64,000 nt of DNA from Streptosporangium pseudovulgare. Its GTDB lineage: Bacteria > Actinomycetota > Actinomycetes > Streptosporangiales > Streptosporangiaceae. The notes beneath the pieces are model-generated. The model ran no database searches and was not told where the DNA came from. It was given only the letters and a program-made list of their open reading frames with translations. Position 1 is the stretch's first letter. Each line of letters begins with the position of its first letter. The stretch spans positions 1 through 64,000 of the forward strand of contig NZ_BMQJ01000012.1 in the NCBI RefSeq assembly GCF_014648055.1. Reading direction: 5' to 3'. The translations under genes were made by a program, and so were the position numbers. Shown here in pieces: positions 8,616-17,301 of this stretch.

Positions 8616-8755
8616 CATTCCAGGCGTTTCCCCGGGGCGGCGCCTTCGGGTGTCCCGGGCGTTTCCCCGGGGCGGCCGCTCCAGGCATCCCGGGTGTTTC
8701 CCGGGAGCGGCCGCTCCAGGCATCCCGGGTGTTTCCCGGGGAGGCGTCTCCGGGC
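8616..8755. repeat. 35-bp tandem repeat array between rex and the glutaredoxin gene
   Basis: Four 35-bp units follow one another (8616-8650, 8651-8685, 8686-8720, 8721-8755). The core is GTTTCCCCGGGGCGGCCGCT with variants. Each unit holds small palindromes (CCCGGG, CCGGGG, GCGGCCGC). Because 35 is not a multiple of three the array is unlikely to be coding. Most of the 8513-8821 gap consists of this array; nothing else is recognised there beyond the presumed rex promoter. Confidence 0.85.
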
Positions 8756-8821
8756 GCGCGGCGGGCGGGGGGGGGCACGCCGATCGCGGCACCGCCGTAC
8801 GGCTCGGCTACGGTGGCTGCC

Positions 8822-9070
8822 ATGGCACCGCAGGACCACCGCATCACCCTGCTCGGCAAGCCCGGCTGTCATCTGTGCGACGACGCCCGGACGGTGATCG
8901 AGCGGGTCGCCACGGAGCTGGGCGTCCCCTGGGAGGAGCGCGACATCACCGCCTCCGCCGAGGACCAGGCGAAGTACTGGGAGATGATCCCGGTCACACT
9001 GGTCGACGGCGTGCAGCACGACTTCTGGCGTGTCGACGAGACCAGGCTGCGCGCCGCGCTGACCTCCTGA
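8822..9070 (+). CDS. Glutaredoxin-family thioredoxin-fold protein
   Basis: An 82-residue protein with a thioredoxin fold of the glutaredoxin-like DUF836 type. The redox motif CHLC lies in LLGKPGCHLCDDAR near residue 15, and a cis-proline region, MIPVTLVDG, near residue 60. It is divergent from rex, an arrangement also seen in Streptomyces. I chose ATG 8822 because the alignment begins there; no strong ribosome-binding site is visible, so translation may start from a very short leader. Confidence 0.9.
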   Translation: MAPQDHRITLLGKPGCHLCDDARTVIERVATELGVPWEERDITASAEDQAKYWEMIPVTLVDGVQHDFWRVDETRLRAALTS

Positions 9071-9092
9071 GGGGCGGGCCGGCCCGCCCGGG

Positions 9093-10775
9093 CTAGAAGG
9101 ACGTCGGCAGCGGGAGCACCTTGGCGGCGTTCACCCTGAGGTCGATCACGTTGGTGGCGAGCACCATGTTCTGTCGCTCGCTGACGAACCGTTCGACGTG
9201 CGGCTGGCGCTGGTGCTCGGCGTAGGCGACCTCGTCGCGGTAGATCTCGTAGATGATGCGCTGGAGCGGGGCCGACTTCACGGCGTGGCAGGCGTAGATC
9301 AGCGTGTCGGGCTCCGCGCCGCGGACGGCCTCGACCGTCTCCTCGGCCAGCCGGTCGAACATCTCGCCGGTGCCGTCGATCAGGGTGAAGACGGTCAGCA
9401 GCCCGAAGATGTTCGGCGAGGGCCGTCCGGCCCCGCCCGGCCGCCCTGCCGCCGCCCCGGGGTACATCGCGCCGGTCTCCGGCGGCTCGGGCGTCCGGCC
9501 GCGGCCGCCCGGGGCGCCCGGCACGCCCGGAGCACCCGGGACGCCCGGGATGCCCGGGACACCCGGGGACGGCTCGGCGGGGCGCCCGTGCCGGGTCTGC
9601 GGGGCGCCGAACGCCTGGTCCGCCGACATGGGCCGCAGCGGCGAGTCGGGGACGGCGAACTCTCCGGTGCTGGGGCCGCCGGAGTGCCTGCCGTACTCGT
9701 TCAGCGGCACGTTGTACTCGCCGGTGGAGGCGGACCGGTCGTCGGCCGGGCCGGCCTGCAGGTCGTGCCCGCCCGCGGCGGGCGGCATGCCGTACTCGCC
9801 CGCCATGAACATGCCGGTGGCCGGGCCGCCGAACGGGTCGTCCCCGGCGGGCCGGGGCGGCGTGGACCGGTTCCTGCGGCCCGCGTCCTCGAACTCCGGC
9901 TCACCCGCACGGTACTCGGCGACGAGGTCGCCGAGGCCGGAGCGGCGCGGGGACTCCTCGGCGAGGGCGCGCCGCCCCGCGACCTGGACGTCCGCGGGGG
10001 GCTGCCCGAAGGCCGCGCGGCGGCCCGCCGGCTCGCGCCCGCCGGCGGCGCCGCCCACCGGGGCCTCGTCGTACCCGCCCTCGTCCTCGTCCTCGTCGTC
10101 CTCGTACGGCGCGAGCGGGCGAAGCAGGCTGTACCAGACCGCGGCCGCGGCGACGCAGAGCAGCAGCGCGGTGAACATCCCCGGTACGGCGAAGCTCATC
10201 GCCCCCACGAGGGCCAGGCCGGTCGGGCCCAGCACGAGGAGGGCGTGCATGTTGTCGGCGTCGTACTCGTCGCCGCCCCTCCACCGCTTCACCGTCAGCG
10301 CGACGCCCGCCACCAGGACGAGCGCGGCCACGACGTGCACGGCCAGCAGCACGTAGGTCGGCGGCAGGCCCCAGTGGACGCTTCCGACCGGGAGGGAGCT
10401 GCCGAAGCTCTTCTCCTCCTCGACCCGGTCGACCGCCAGGATCACCGCGCCGACGATCGTGAACCCGGCGCCCACGAGCCAGGAGGCGAACCTGAGGCCG
10501 GCCCCGCGCACCAGCAGCTGGACGACCCCGACGGCCAGCCACAGCGGGGCCAGCAGGGAGCCGGTCAGCTGGTAGACGCGGAACGTGGCCGCTCCGAATC
10601 CCAGCAGGTGACCTGCGCCGATCACTCCGAGTGACACGCACAGCGCCGCCGTCGTGAGGCTCCAGGCGATCGCCCATCCCGTGGGCTCGCTGCGGAACCG
10701 GCCGATGAGGGCGGCGGTGGCGACGGCCGCGAGGAGCGATCCGGCGAATGCGATGACAGCGACGAGGACTTCCAT
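9093..10775 (-). CDS. Multi-pass membrane protein with collagen-like linker and C-terminal ABM-like domain
   Basis: A 560-residue protein in three parts. Residues 1-235 form about seven hydrophobic helices (MEVLVAVIAFAGSLLA onward). Residues 236-460 are a charged, Gly/Pro-rich linker with an Asp/Glu cluster (YEDDEDEDEGG) and a Gly-X-Y stretch (PGVPGIPGVPGAPGVPGAP). The last 100 residues (GLLTVFTLIDG ... DEVAYAEHQRQPHVERF) resemble the antibiotic biosynthesis monooxygenase (ABM) ferredoxin-like fold. The function is unknown; the architecture suggests a membrane-anchored cytoplasmic sensor or enzyme. Its start faces the bldN-like sigma gene, and the two share the 10776-10976 promoter region. 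Confidence 0.7.
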   Translation of the reverse strand: MEVLVAVIAFAGSLLAAVATAALIGRFRSEPTGWAIAWSLTTAALCVSLGVIGAGHLLGFGAATFRVYQLTGSLLAPLWLAVGVVQLLVRGAGLRFASWLVGAGFTIVGAVILAVDRVEEEKSFGSSLPVGSVHWGLPPTYVLLAVHVVAALVLVAGVALTVKRWRGGDEYDADNMHALLVLGPTGLALVGAMSFAVPGMFTALLLCVAAAAVWYSLLRPLAPYEDDEDEDEGGYDEAPVGGAAGGREPAGRRAAFGQPPADVQVAGRRALAEESPRRSGLGDLVAEYRAGEPEFEDAGRRNRSTPPRPAGDDPFGGPATGMFMAGEYGMPPAAGGHDLQAGPADDRSASTGEYNVPLNEYGRHSGGPSTGEFAVPDSPLRPMSADQAFGAPQTRHGRPAEPSPGVPGIPGVPGAPGVPGAPGGRGRTPEPPETGAMYPGAAAGRPGGAGRPSPNIFGLLTVFTLIDGTGEMFDRLAEETVEAVRGAEPDTLIYACHAVKSAPLQRIIYEIYRDEVAYAEHQRQPHVERFVSERQNMVLATNVIDLRVNAAKVLPLPTSF

Positions 10776-10906
10776 GGTGCCCCCATGCTGCCGGACATCG
10801 GCCCCCTACCGGTAGCCGGGCGACCGAACGGCCCGATACGGCGGCCGGACCGGCCCCGGGACCGCGACACCGAGTGATTACCGTAAGTCATGAATTGGCG
10901 TTTGGA

Positions 10907-10936
10907 TTGTGGAATCACCCGTTTGATTCCTAGAGT
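10907..10936 (+). promoter_or_regulatory. Candidate promoter with inverted repeat upstream of the bldN-like gene
   Basis: TTGTGG (10907-10912) and TAGAGT (10931-10936) are 18 bp apart and could be -35 and -10 elements. Between them lies a perfect inverted repeat, GGAATCA (10911-10917), six bases, TGATTCC (10924-10930), well placed for a repressor. The predicted start of the sigma gene is 40 bp downstream. The binding protein is unknown. Confidence 0.45.
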
Positions 10937-10976
10937 GAGCGGGCACGCCGCACCCTCTCCCCCACAGGGATACCGG

Positions 10977-11618
10977 ATGCCAGACACGTGGCCGCTCGCC
11001 GGGCACCTCCCCACCGCCGTCGGGACGGCCCCCGCCCGCGGCGACGAGCCCGCCACGCGCACGGACGCCGTGGAGGAGCTCCGCGAGCTCGTCCTGCGGG
11101 CCAAGACCGGGGACACGGACGCGTTCGGCGCGCTCTACGACCGCTACCTCGATCTGGTGTACCGCTACGTCTACTTCCGGGTCGGCTCCCATCCGCTGGC
11201 CGAGGACCTCACCAGCGAGACCTTCCTCCGCGCGCTGCGCCGGATCGCCGACTTCACCTGGCAGGGCCGCGACTTCGGGGCCTGGCTCGTGACCATCGCC
11301 AGGAACCTGATCGCCGACCACTTCAAGTCCGGCAGGTACCGGCTGGAGGTCTCGACCGCCGAGGTCATCGACACCCCGCTCGACGGCCCGCACATCCCGG
11401 AGAACGCCGTCGTCACCGCCATGGTCAGCGACCGGGTGCTCAGCGCGGTCCGCGACCTGGGACCCGAGCAGCAGGAGTGCGTGGTCCTGCGGTTCCTGCA
11501 CGGCATGTCGCTGGCGGAGACCGCACTGATCATGGGGAAGAAGAGCGGGGCCATCAAGGCGCTGCAGTTCCGCGCGATCCGGGCGCTCGCCCGCGCGCTG
11601 CCGTCGGACCTCGGCTGA
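10977..11618 (+). CDS. bldN: ECF sigma factor, BldN-like
   Basis: An ECF sigma factor of 213 residues from ATG 10977. Region 2 runs from LVLRAKTGDTDAFGALYDRY to SETFLRALRRIADFTW, and region 4 from LGPEQQECVVLRFLHGMSLAE to RAIRALARAL. BldN is a sporulation sigma factor in Streptomyces that directs genes for aerial growth. The assignment rests on the sequence and on the next gene, which looks like its anti-sigma factor RsbN. The N-terminal extension is shorter than the pro-sequence of S. coelicolor BldN. AGGGA precedes the start. Confidence 0.85.
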   Translation: MPDTWPLAGHLPTAVGTAPARGDEPATRTDAVEELRELVLRAKTGDTDAFGALYDRYLDLVYRYVYFRVGSHPLAEDLTSETFLRALRRIADFTWQGRDFGAWLVTIARNLIADHFKSGRYRLEVSTAEVIDTPLDGPHIPENAVVTAMVSDRVLSAVRDLGPEQQECVVLRFLHGMSLAETALIMGKKSGAIKALQFRAIRALARALPSDLG

Positions 11619-11771
11619 ACCGCGTGTGGCGGCGCGAGGCCCGGCGGAGCCCCGCGAGGCCCCCGTGAGGGCGCGCGAAGCCCGGTACGTGCGGCGCGTA
11701 ACCCGCCGCGCCGGGCCGTCGTTAGGCAGGTGACACGATGCGTCACGGATCTGGGGCGGCAGGGAGCGTTC

Positions 11772-12485
11772 ATGGGTAAGTGGCCGCCGGGCACCTCGCG
11801 CGGGTCCCGGGCACGCGCCCGGAGCCACGTCACGAGGCTCGGCACCCGGATGGGCGGGGCCCCCCGGCCGGAGTTCCGCGCGGGGCTGCGCGAGCGCCTG
11901 GCGAACGCCGCCCGGGAGGACCTCGCCGGGGCCGACGAGCCCGCGGAACCGGCCGTCCCGGCGCGCCGCGCCCGGCACCGGCGGCGCGGGCGGCGGGGCG
12001 TCCGGGTGCGGTGCCCGCGCCCGGGGCCGCTCTACCGGCTCGTGAGCGCGGGGCTGGTGGCGGTGATGCTGGCGGCGGGCCTGGCCACCTACCGGTCGAT
12101 GCCCGGGGAGACGCTCTACCCGCTCAAGCGGGCCGCCGAGAGCACGCTGTTCCACCTGAGCGCCGGTGAGGCCGAGCGGGCCGACCGCTCCTTCGGCTAC
12201 GCCGAGACCCGCGCCCACGAGGTCGAGGAGCTCCTCGGCTCCTCCCGGCGGGAGAAGCGCCTGATCCGGCAGACCCTCAAGGATATGGAGGACACCACCC
12301 GCTCGGCGGTCTCCTCCCTCACCCGGGTGCGCCGCCGCGACGTCCGCAACTCCCGCCAGCTCAAGCGCTTCGTCCAGAAGCAGCGGAACCAGATCGAGGG
12401 CATGCTCCCCAAACTGGACGTCGAGGATCAGCGCCGGGCCAACGGCTATCTCCACTACATCATCCAACTGGCTCCCCCCGGCTGA
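11772..12485 (+). CDS. DUF5667 membrane protein, RsbN-like anti-sigma factor
   Basis: A protein of about 237 residues. A basic N-terminal cytoplasmic part (FRAGLRERLANAARED) is followed by one membrane helix (LVSAGLVAVMLAAGLATY, near residue 100), then an extracytoplasmic DUF5667 domain (MPGETLYPLKRAAESTLFHLSAG onward) with an Arg/Lys-rich helical tail. RsbN, the anti-sigma factor of BldN, has this architecture, and the gene follows bldN directly. ATG 11772 is preceded by GGGAGC; an earlier ATG at 11730 is possible. The partner relationship is inferred from position and fold, not shown. Confidence 0.75.
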   Translation: MGKWPPGTSRGSRARARSHVTRLGTRMGGAPRPEFRAGLRERLANAAREDLAGADEPAEPAVPARRARHRRRGRRGVRVRCPRPGPLYRLVSAGLVAVMLAAGLATYRSMPGETLYPLKRAAESTLFHLSAGEAERADRSFGYAETRAHEVEELLGSSRREKRLIRQTLKDMEDTTRSAVSSLTRVRRRDVRNSRQLKRFVQKQRNQIEGMLPKLDVEDQRRANGYLHYIIQLAPPG

Positions 12486-12626
12486 CGGGCCGTCGCGGGA
12501 CCCGTTCGGAGCCGCCGCGGGGGACGGCCACCGGGCCGCCGGAGGCCCGCCCGCCCGCCGTACGTCGCCTCACGGCCACGCGTTGTATACCGGTTTAACC
12601 CGCCTGCTCCGGTTAAGCTGAGGGCT

Positions 12627-13508
12627 ATGAGGCGGCTACTGCGAGACCGGGGTGGGGCGGGGACGGCCGGAGAGGTGGCAGCCGGAGAGGTGGCGGCCGC
12701 CGCGGCGGTCGCGCTGCCGATGGTCGAGCCCGACCCGACCGCCGCCGCCTTCTTCGACGTGGACAACACGATGATGCGCGGCGCGTCCATTTACTACTTC
12801 GCCCGCGGCCTGGCCTCGCGCGGCCTGTTCACCACCCGCGACCTGCTGAGGTTCGCGTTCGGCCAGACGGTCTTCCGGGTCCGCGGCGGCGAGAACCCCG
12901 AGCACATCGCCGAGGCCAGGGAGGCCGCGCTGGCGTTCGTGGCGGGCAACAAGGTCGAGGACATCGTCCGGCTGGGCGAGGAGATCTACGACGAGGTGAT
13001 GGCCGACCGCATCTGGGCCGGCACCCGCGCCCTGGCCCAGAGCCACCTCGACGCCGGCCAGCGGGTCTGGCTGGTCACCGCGACCCCGGTGGAGCTCGCC
13101 CGGGTGATCGCCCAGCGCCTCGGCCTGACCGGCGCCCTCGGCACCGTGGCGGAGACCAGCGACGGCGTCTACACCGGCCGCCTGGTCGGCGACCTGCTCC
13201 ACGGCCCCGCCAAGGCGGAGGCCGTGCGCGCGCTGGCCCGCCGGGAGGGCCTCGACCTAAGCCGCTGCTCGGCCTACAGCGACTCGGCCAACGACCTGCC
13301 GCTGCTGTCCATCGTCGGCAACGCCACCGCGATCAACCCCGACGCCGAGCTGCGCGACCACGCCCGGCAGAACCAGTGGGCGATCAAGGACTTCCGCACC
13401 GGCCGCAAGGCCACCATGATCGGCCTGCCCATCGCCGCGGGCGTGGGGGCGCTGGCCGGGGGCGTGGCGGCCGCCATCGCGCTGCGCCGCCTCCACCGCG
13501 CCCGCTGA
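12627..13508 (+). CDS. HAD-IB family hydrolase (SerB/CicA-like phosphatase)
   Basis: A 293-residue HAD hydrolase of subfamily IB. Motif I is [20 protein letters not shown], with the nucleophilic Asp near residue 45; motif II is VWLVTATP; motif III and IV residues lie in [13 protein letters not shown] hydrophobic C-terminal helix ([20 protein letters not shown]) may anchor it to the membrane. The likely substrate is a small phosphomonoester or lipid phosphate. It sits just after the bldN/rsbN pair, as in other actinomycetes, and converges with the acyltransferase gene. Confidence 0.88.
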   Translation: MRRLLRDRGGAGTAGEVAAGEVAAAAAVALPMVEPDPTAAAFFDVDNTMMRGASIYYFARGLASRGLFTTRDLLRFAFGQTVFRVRGGENPEHIAEAREAALAFVAGNKVEDIVRLGEEIYDEVMADRIWAGTRALAQSHLDAGQRVWLVTATPVELARVIAQRLGLTGALGTVAETSDGVYTGRLVGDLLHGPAKAEAVRALARREGLDLSRCSAYSDSANDLPLLSIVGNATAINPDAELRDHARQNQWAIKDFRTGRKATMIGLPIAAGVGALAGGVAAAIALRRLHRAR

Positions 13509-13559
13509 CCTCCGTACGGCCGCGGCCCGCCCCGCCGGACGGCTCGCCGGGAGGCCGGG

Positions 13560-14411
13560 TCAGAAGAACGGCGGGAAGGCGTGGCCCCGCCGCAGCCGCA
13601 GCTCGTTGAGCTGCTGCTGGATGATCTCGCGGATCTGGTCGGTGAGGTGGAAGACCACCATGGGGTCGTCGGCGTCGGCGGGGTCGAACTCGTCGGTCCT
13701 GACCGGCTCGCCGAACCCGATCACCCACTTGGACGGCAGCGGCACCGCGCCGAGCGGTCCCAGCCAGGGGAACAGCGGGGTGACGGGGAGGTACGGCAGG
13801 CCGAGCGCCCTGGCCAGCAGGCGCAGATCACCGATCTTGGGGTAGATCTCCTCCGCCCCCACGATGGCGCAGGGCACGATCGGCGTCTGGGCGCGGATCG
13901 CCGAGGCGACGAACCCGCCGCGGCCGAACCGCTGCAACCGGTACCGCTCGGAGAACGGCTTGCCGACGCCCTTGAACCCCTCGGGGAAGACCCCGACCAG
14001 CTCGCCCTTGCGCAGCAGGCGGTCGGCGTCCTCCCGGCAGGCCAGGGTGTGACCGGACTTGCGGGCCAGGTGGCCCAGCAGCGGGAGCCGGTAGACCAGG
14101 TCGGCGCCGAGGAGCCGGAGCGCACGGCGCGCGGGGTGGTGGTCGTGCAGGGCCACCTGGAGCATGAGCCCGTCCAGCGGGATGGTGCCCGAGTGGTTGG
14201 CCACGACAAGGGCGCCGGAGTCGGCCGGCACGTGCTCCATGCCGGTGGTCTCGACGCGGAACCAGTCGCGGTACAGCGGGCGGACCAGCTCCAGCAGCAC
14301 CTTGTCGGTGAGCTCGGGGTCGAAGCCGAACTCGTCGACCTCGTACTCGCCCGTGACGCGGCGGCGCAGGAGGGCCAGCAGCTCGGCGACACGCCGGTCG
14401 ACGTCGCTCAT
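13560..14411 (-). CDS. PlsC-like 1-acylglycerol-3-phosphate acyltransferase
   Basis: A 283-residue lysophospholipid acyltransferase-family protein. The catalytic NHSGTIPLD (HX4D motif) lies near residue 75, and the substrate motif VFPEGFKG near residue 145. ATG 14411 overlaps the stop of the upstream epimerase gene (ATGA), so the two are probably translated together. It is peripheral to the membrane and probably esterifies a lysophosphatidic acid or related lipid. Confidence 0.88.
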   Translation of the reverse strand: MSDVDRRVAELLALLRRRVTGEYEVDEFGFDPELTDKVLLELVRPLYRDWFRVETTGMEHVPADSGALVVANHSGTIPLDGLMLQVALHDHHPARRALRLLGADLVYRLPLLGHLARKSGHTLACREDADRLLRKGELVGVFPEGFKGVGKPFSERYRLQRFGRGGFVASAIRAQTPIVPCAIVGAEEIYPKIGDLRLLARALGLPYLPVTPLFPWLGPLGAVPLPSKWVIGFGEPVRTDEFDPADADDPMVVFHLTDQIREIIQQQLNELRLRRGHAFPPFF

Positions 14412-15433
14412 CGGGTCACCGTCCGGGTCAGCAGGTCCATCACGGCCACGGGCAGGCCGCCGGCGATGTCCCGGGCCCGGAGGAAGTCGTCGAAGGCCGC
14501 GGCGGTCGAGAACGCCGGCCGCCGGCCGAGGGCCGCGGCCAGCGCGGTGGTGTCGACGACCCGGCCGTGGCGCATCAGGCGGAGCTGCTCGGGGGAGAAG
14601 TCGACCAGGCCGGCGCCGCGGGCGAGCTCGCCCATGAGCTGGAAGGCCGAGGAGGGCACCGGGACCGTGACCAGGCCGGCCCGGCGGGCGCACTGCGACA
14701 GCAGGAGCACACCGTCCCCGGCCACGTTGAACGTGCCGGGGTGGTCCTCGGTGGCCGTCCGTCTGAGCACCTCGACCGCGTCGTCCTCGTGGACGAACTG
14801 CAGCCGGGGATCGAAGCCGAGCACCGTCGGCAGGACGGGCTGGGTGAAGTACCGGGTCAGCGGCGAGTCGACGCCGGGCCCCATGAAGTTGGCGAACCTG
14901 AGGGTGGTGACGGTCACGTCACGGCGCCGCCGGGTGAACCCGCGGACGTAACCCTCGACCTCGCAGGCGTCCTTGGCGTAGCCGTGCGCCGGCGGCTCGG
15001 CCGGTTCGGCGTCCTCGGTGAAGACCGCCGGGTCACGCGGAGAGGAACCGTAGACGGCCGTGGTCGAGCGCACGACGAGACGGCGGACCGTGGCGGACCG
15101 CTGGCAGGCACCGAGCAACTGCATGGTGCCTATGACGTTCTGCTCTTTCATGAGCGCCCGGCCGCCGCTCCGGGGGGGAGCGCTCACCAGACTCATGTGG
15201 ACCACCGTGTCGACGTCGGCGGCCGAGATCACCTTGGCGATGTCCGGGCCGCGCGGGTCCACGCGGACGAACTCCGTCCGGCCGAGGGGGACGCCGCCAT
15301 CACCTGACAGCGAGGGCGGCGGCGCCGTGTCCACTCCGATGACCCGGTCGATCTCCGGGTCGGCCGCGAGAACGCTCGCCACCCGGGCGCCGATGTGGCG
15401 CGAGACCCCGGTGACGAGCACGGTGTGGGTCAT
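14408..15433 (-). CDS. NAD-dependent epimerase/dehydratase (extended SDR)
   Basis: A 341-residue extended short-chain dehydrogenase. The N-terminal Rossmann motif is VLVTGVSRHIGARVASVL, and the catalytic region is STTAVYGSS ... GYAKDACE (YxxxK). ATG 15433 is preceded by GAGGCG. It is the first gene of a coupled pair with the PlsC-like gene, a pairing common in actinobacteria; a role in modifying a lipid head group or glycolipid is plausible but unproven. Confidence 0.85.
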   Translation of the reverse strand: MTHTVLVTGVSRHIGARVASVLAADPEIDRVIGVDTAPPPSLSGDGGVPLGRTEFVRVDPRGPDIAKVISAADVDTVVHMSLVSAPPRSGGRALMKEQNVIGTMQLLGACQRSATVRRLVVRSTTAVYGSSPRDPAVFTEDAEPAEPPAHGYAKDACEVEGYVRGFTRRRRDVTVTTLRFANFMGPGVDSPLTRYFTQPVLPTVLGFDPRLQFVHEDDAVEVLRRTATEDHPGTFNVAGDGVLLLSQCARRAGLVTVPVPSSAFQLMGELARGAGLVDFSPEQLRLMRHGRVVDTTALAAALGRRPAFSTAAAFDDFLRARDIAGGLPVAVMDLLTRTVTR

Positions 15434-15456
15434 CGACGCCTCGCAGATCCGCTTCG

Positions 15457-15555
15457 CTACTTCTTGTTACGCCGCTGGATGCGGGTCTTCTTGAGAAGCT
15501 TGCGGTGCTTCTTCTTCGCCATGCGCTTGCGGCGCTTCTTGATCACAGAGCCCAC
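15457..15555 (-). CDS. AURKAIP1/COX24-domain ribosomal protein (bS22-like), 32 residues
   Basis: A very small gene from GTG 15555 to TAG 15457. The product begins [17 protein letters not shown] and ends TRIQRRNKK, almost all Lys and Arg. This matches the short actinobacterial AURKAIP1/COX24 proteins, identified as the extra small-subunit protein bS22 in mycobacterial ribosomes. It would be part of the 30S subunit near the mRNA channel. Confidence 0.9.
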   Translation of the reverse strand: MGSVIKKRRKRMAKKKHRKLLKKTRIQRRNKK

Positions 15556-15821
15556 GGGACCCCCAGGTAGCTGGTAGCCGAGATTGTCAAACCGGTGCGC
15601 GAACAACACACCGGCTCAACAGACTACCGGCGATCCACGGTAGATCGGCCCTGGGGGATGCCCGGGGGATGTTTTGGGAACTCACGGCGCCGCCGCACGC
15701 GCCGCTACCTCTTCCTGCTCCGTCGTCACCGGCCGGATCCGGGGACCGGCGACCGGCCGGTCGCCCCTTCCGTACGGCCTGCGGCCGGTGTCCCCCGGCC
15801 GGTACCGGGGAGCTCACCGCC

Positions 15822-16025
15822 TCAACCCGCCTCGATGTAGGCGTCCCTCAGATAGTCGTGAACCGCCTGCTCCGGCACCCGGAAGGATCGGCCGACCCTG
15901 ATGGCCGGCAGCTCGCCCGAATGCACGAGTCGGTAAACGGTCATCTTGGACACCCTCATGACTGTGGCCACCTCGGCCACGGTCAGGAACTTCACCTCAC
16001 TGAGAGGTCTTTCGCCTGCAGCCAT
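15822..16025 (-). CDS. bldC: Developmental regulator BldC (small MerR-like DNA-binding protein)
   Basis: A 67-residue protein that is almost entirely one winged helix-turn-helix: FLTVAEVATVMRVSKMTVYR, then LVHSGELPAIRVGRSFRVPE. The sequence is close to Streptomyces BldC, which delays entry into development by binding head to tail on direct repeats. I chose ATG 16025 (MAAGERPLSEV), since the longer frame to 16073 adds only a basic stretch. The following 320 bp up to the next gene show no recognised element. Confidence 0.93.
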   Translation of the reverse strand: MAAGERPLSEVKFLTVAEVATVMRVSKMTVYRLVHSGELPAIRVGRSFRVPEQAVHDYLRDAYIEAG

Positions 16026-16347
16026 CGGACGCCTCTTCCGCACGTGTTTCCGGGTTATCCCCACTGGTGCCATTGCTCACGCACGTGTACTGCCGTCAGC
16101 GTAAGTCGGGACTCGGAGTGCGCAAACCCCCTACTTTTTCAGCCTCTGCAGTCCCACGTCAGCGAAATGGAGAAAATCGCTGGCCAGCAGCCGGACCGTG
16201 CCCCTCGCCTAGATCTTGGAACGGACCAACTGTCTCCTATTAGAGTCGCCCACAATCTCCAAAAAGTTGACAAACGGTCGTCGAGGCGGGCGGAATGCAG
16301 GCGCGAAAAGCCGGTATAGGGACGTCCGCAACGACGCCCCCCGCGCC

Positions 16348-17301
16348 TCACAGGGCCCGCACGACCCTCTCGACCAAGTACTTCGTAAGCGGATCGTAAT
16401 GCCTTGGTAGCACATTGTCATCGAGCGGTACGGTGACAGCGATCTTGCCTTCCGCCTCCCCGACGAAGAGGGCGGGATCGTTGCTGTCGGCGAACCCGAC
16501 CGTGAGGAGACCCGCCTCGCCGGCCGCGCCGGCCCAGCCGTGGTCGGCGATCACCAGGTCCGGCCGGCCGTCACCGGGCCCCGCGAGCTCCGCGAGCCGG
16601 CCGAGCATGGCCTGCATCGGGGCCGGGTCGTGGGTGTGCACGAAGGCGCCCCGGTCGTCCAGCATGGCCACGTCGTCCATGTACCGGATCCTGCGCTTGC
16701 GGCCGTACCCGGAGCCCCAGTAGGACCAGCCCTCGGCCGGGCTCATCATGATCGCGCCGTGCCGGCGCAGCAGCCGGGCCAGGGCGAGATGGACGGTGAG
16801 CAGGCCCGTGGGGTGGCCCGTGGCCATCAGGACCCGCGGGGCCCCGCGGCGCAGCACTCCGGCGATCGTGTCGCCCATCGCCTCCACCGCGGCGATCGTC
16901 AGGTCCGGGTCGATGGTGTCCTGGCCCTCCCGGTGCCCCGGGTCGGCCACCACCCCGGCGGACCGGGCCATCAGCTCCAGAACGTCCCGGTAGGCCCAGC
17001 GGCCCCGCAGGGTCAGCCCGAACAGGTGGTAGGGGTCGCGGTTGGCCAGCGACCGGTAGTGGTCGAGGTTGTTCTCCCGGCTGGTCGCCACGTCACCGGC
17101 GATCCGGGTGCGGACGAGGTGGTCACGGAGGGCCGTACGGTCCGGTGGAGGCGCGGAAGGACCCGGCGGGGTCGCGGAAGGGTCCGGTGCGGTCATGAGG
17201 GAGTCCGGCTGGGTCGCGGGAGAGTCGGGTGAGGTCTCGGAAGGGTCCGGCCGGGTCTCGGGAGAGCCCGGTGAGGCGGCGGACGGGCCCGGCCGGCTCA
17301 C
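16348..17301 (-). CDS. Conserved actinobacterial protein, putative phosphatase
   Basis: About 317 residues if started at GTG 17301, which overlaps the acuC stop codon (GTGA); ATG 17196 would give 282 residues. The first 35-50 residues are a Pro/Ser/Asp-rich repeat (SPGSPETRPDPSETSPDSP). The folded part starts at LRDHLVRTRIAGDVATSREN and holds VLMATGHPTGLL and VIADHGWAGAAGEAG. Homologues are often labelled phosphatase on weak grounds, and I cannot point to a catalytic motif. The tight coupling to acuC suggests co-expression. Confidence 0.6.
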   Translation of the reverse strand: MSRPGPSAASPGSPETRPDPSETSPDSPATQPDSLMTAPDPSATPPGPSAPPPDRTALRDHLVRTRIAGDVATSRENNLDHYRSLANRDPYHLFGLTLRGRWAYRDVLELMARSAGVVADPGHREGQDTIDPDLTIAAVEAMGDTIAGVLRRGAPRVLMATGHPTGLLTVHLALARLLRRHGAIMMSPAEGWSYWGSGYGRKRRIRYMDDVAMLDDRGAFVHTHDPAPMQAMLGRLAELAGPGDGRPDLVIADHGWAGAAGEAGLLTVGFADSNDPALFVGEAEGKIAVTVPLDDNVLPRHYDPLTKYLVERVVRAL

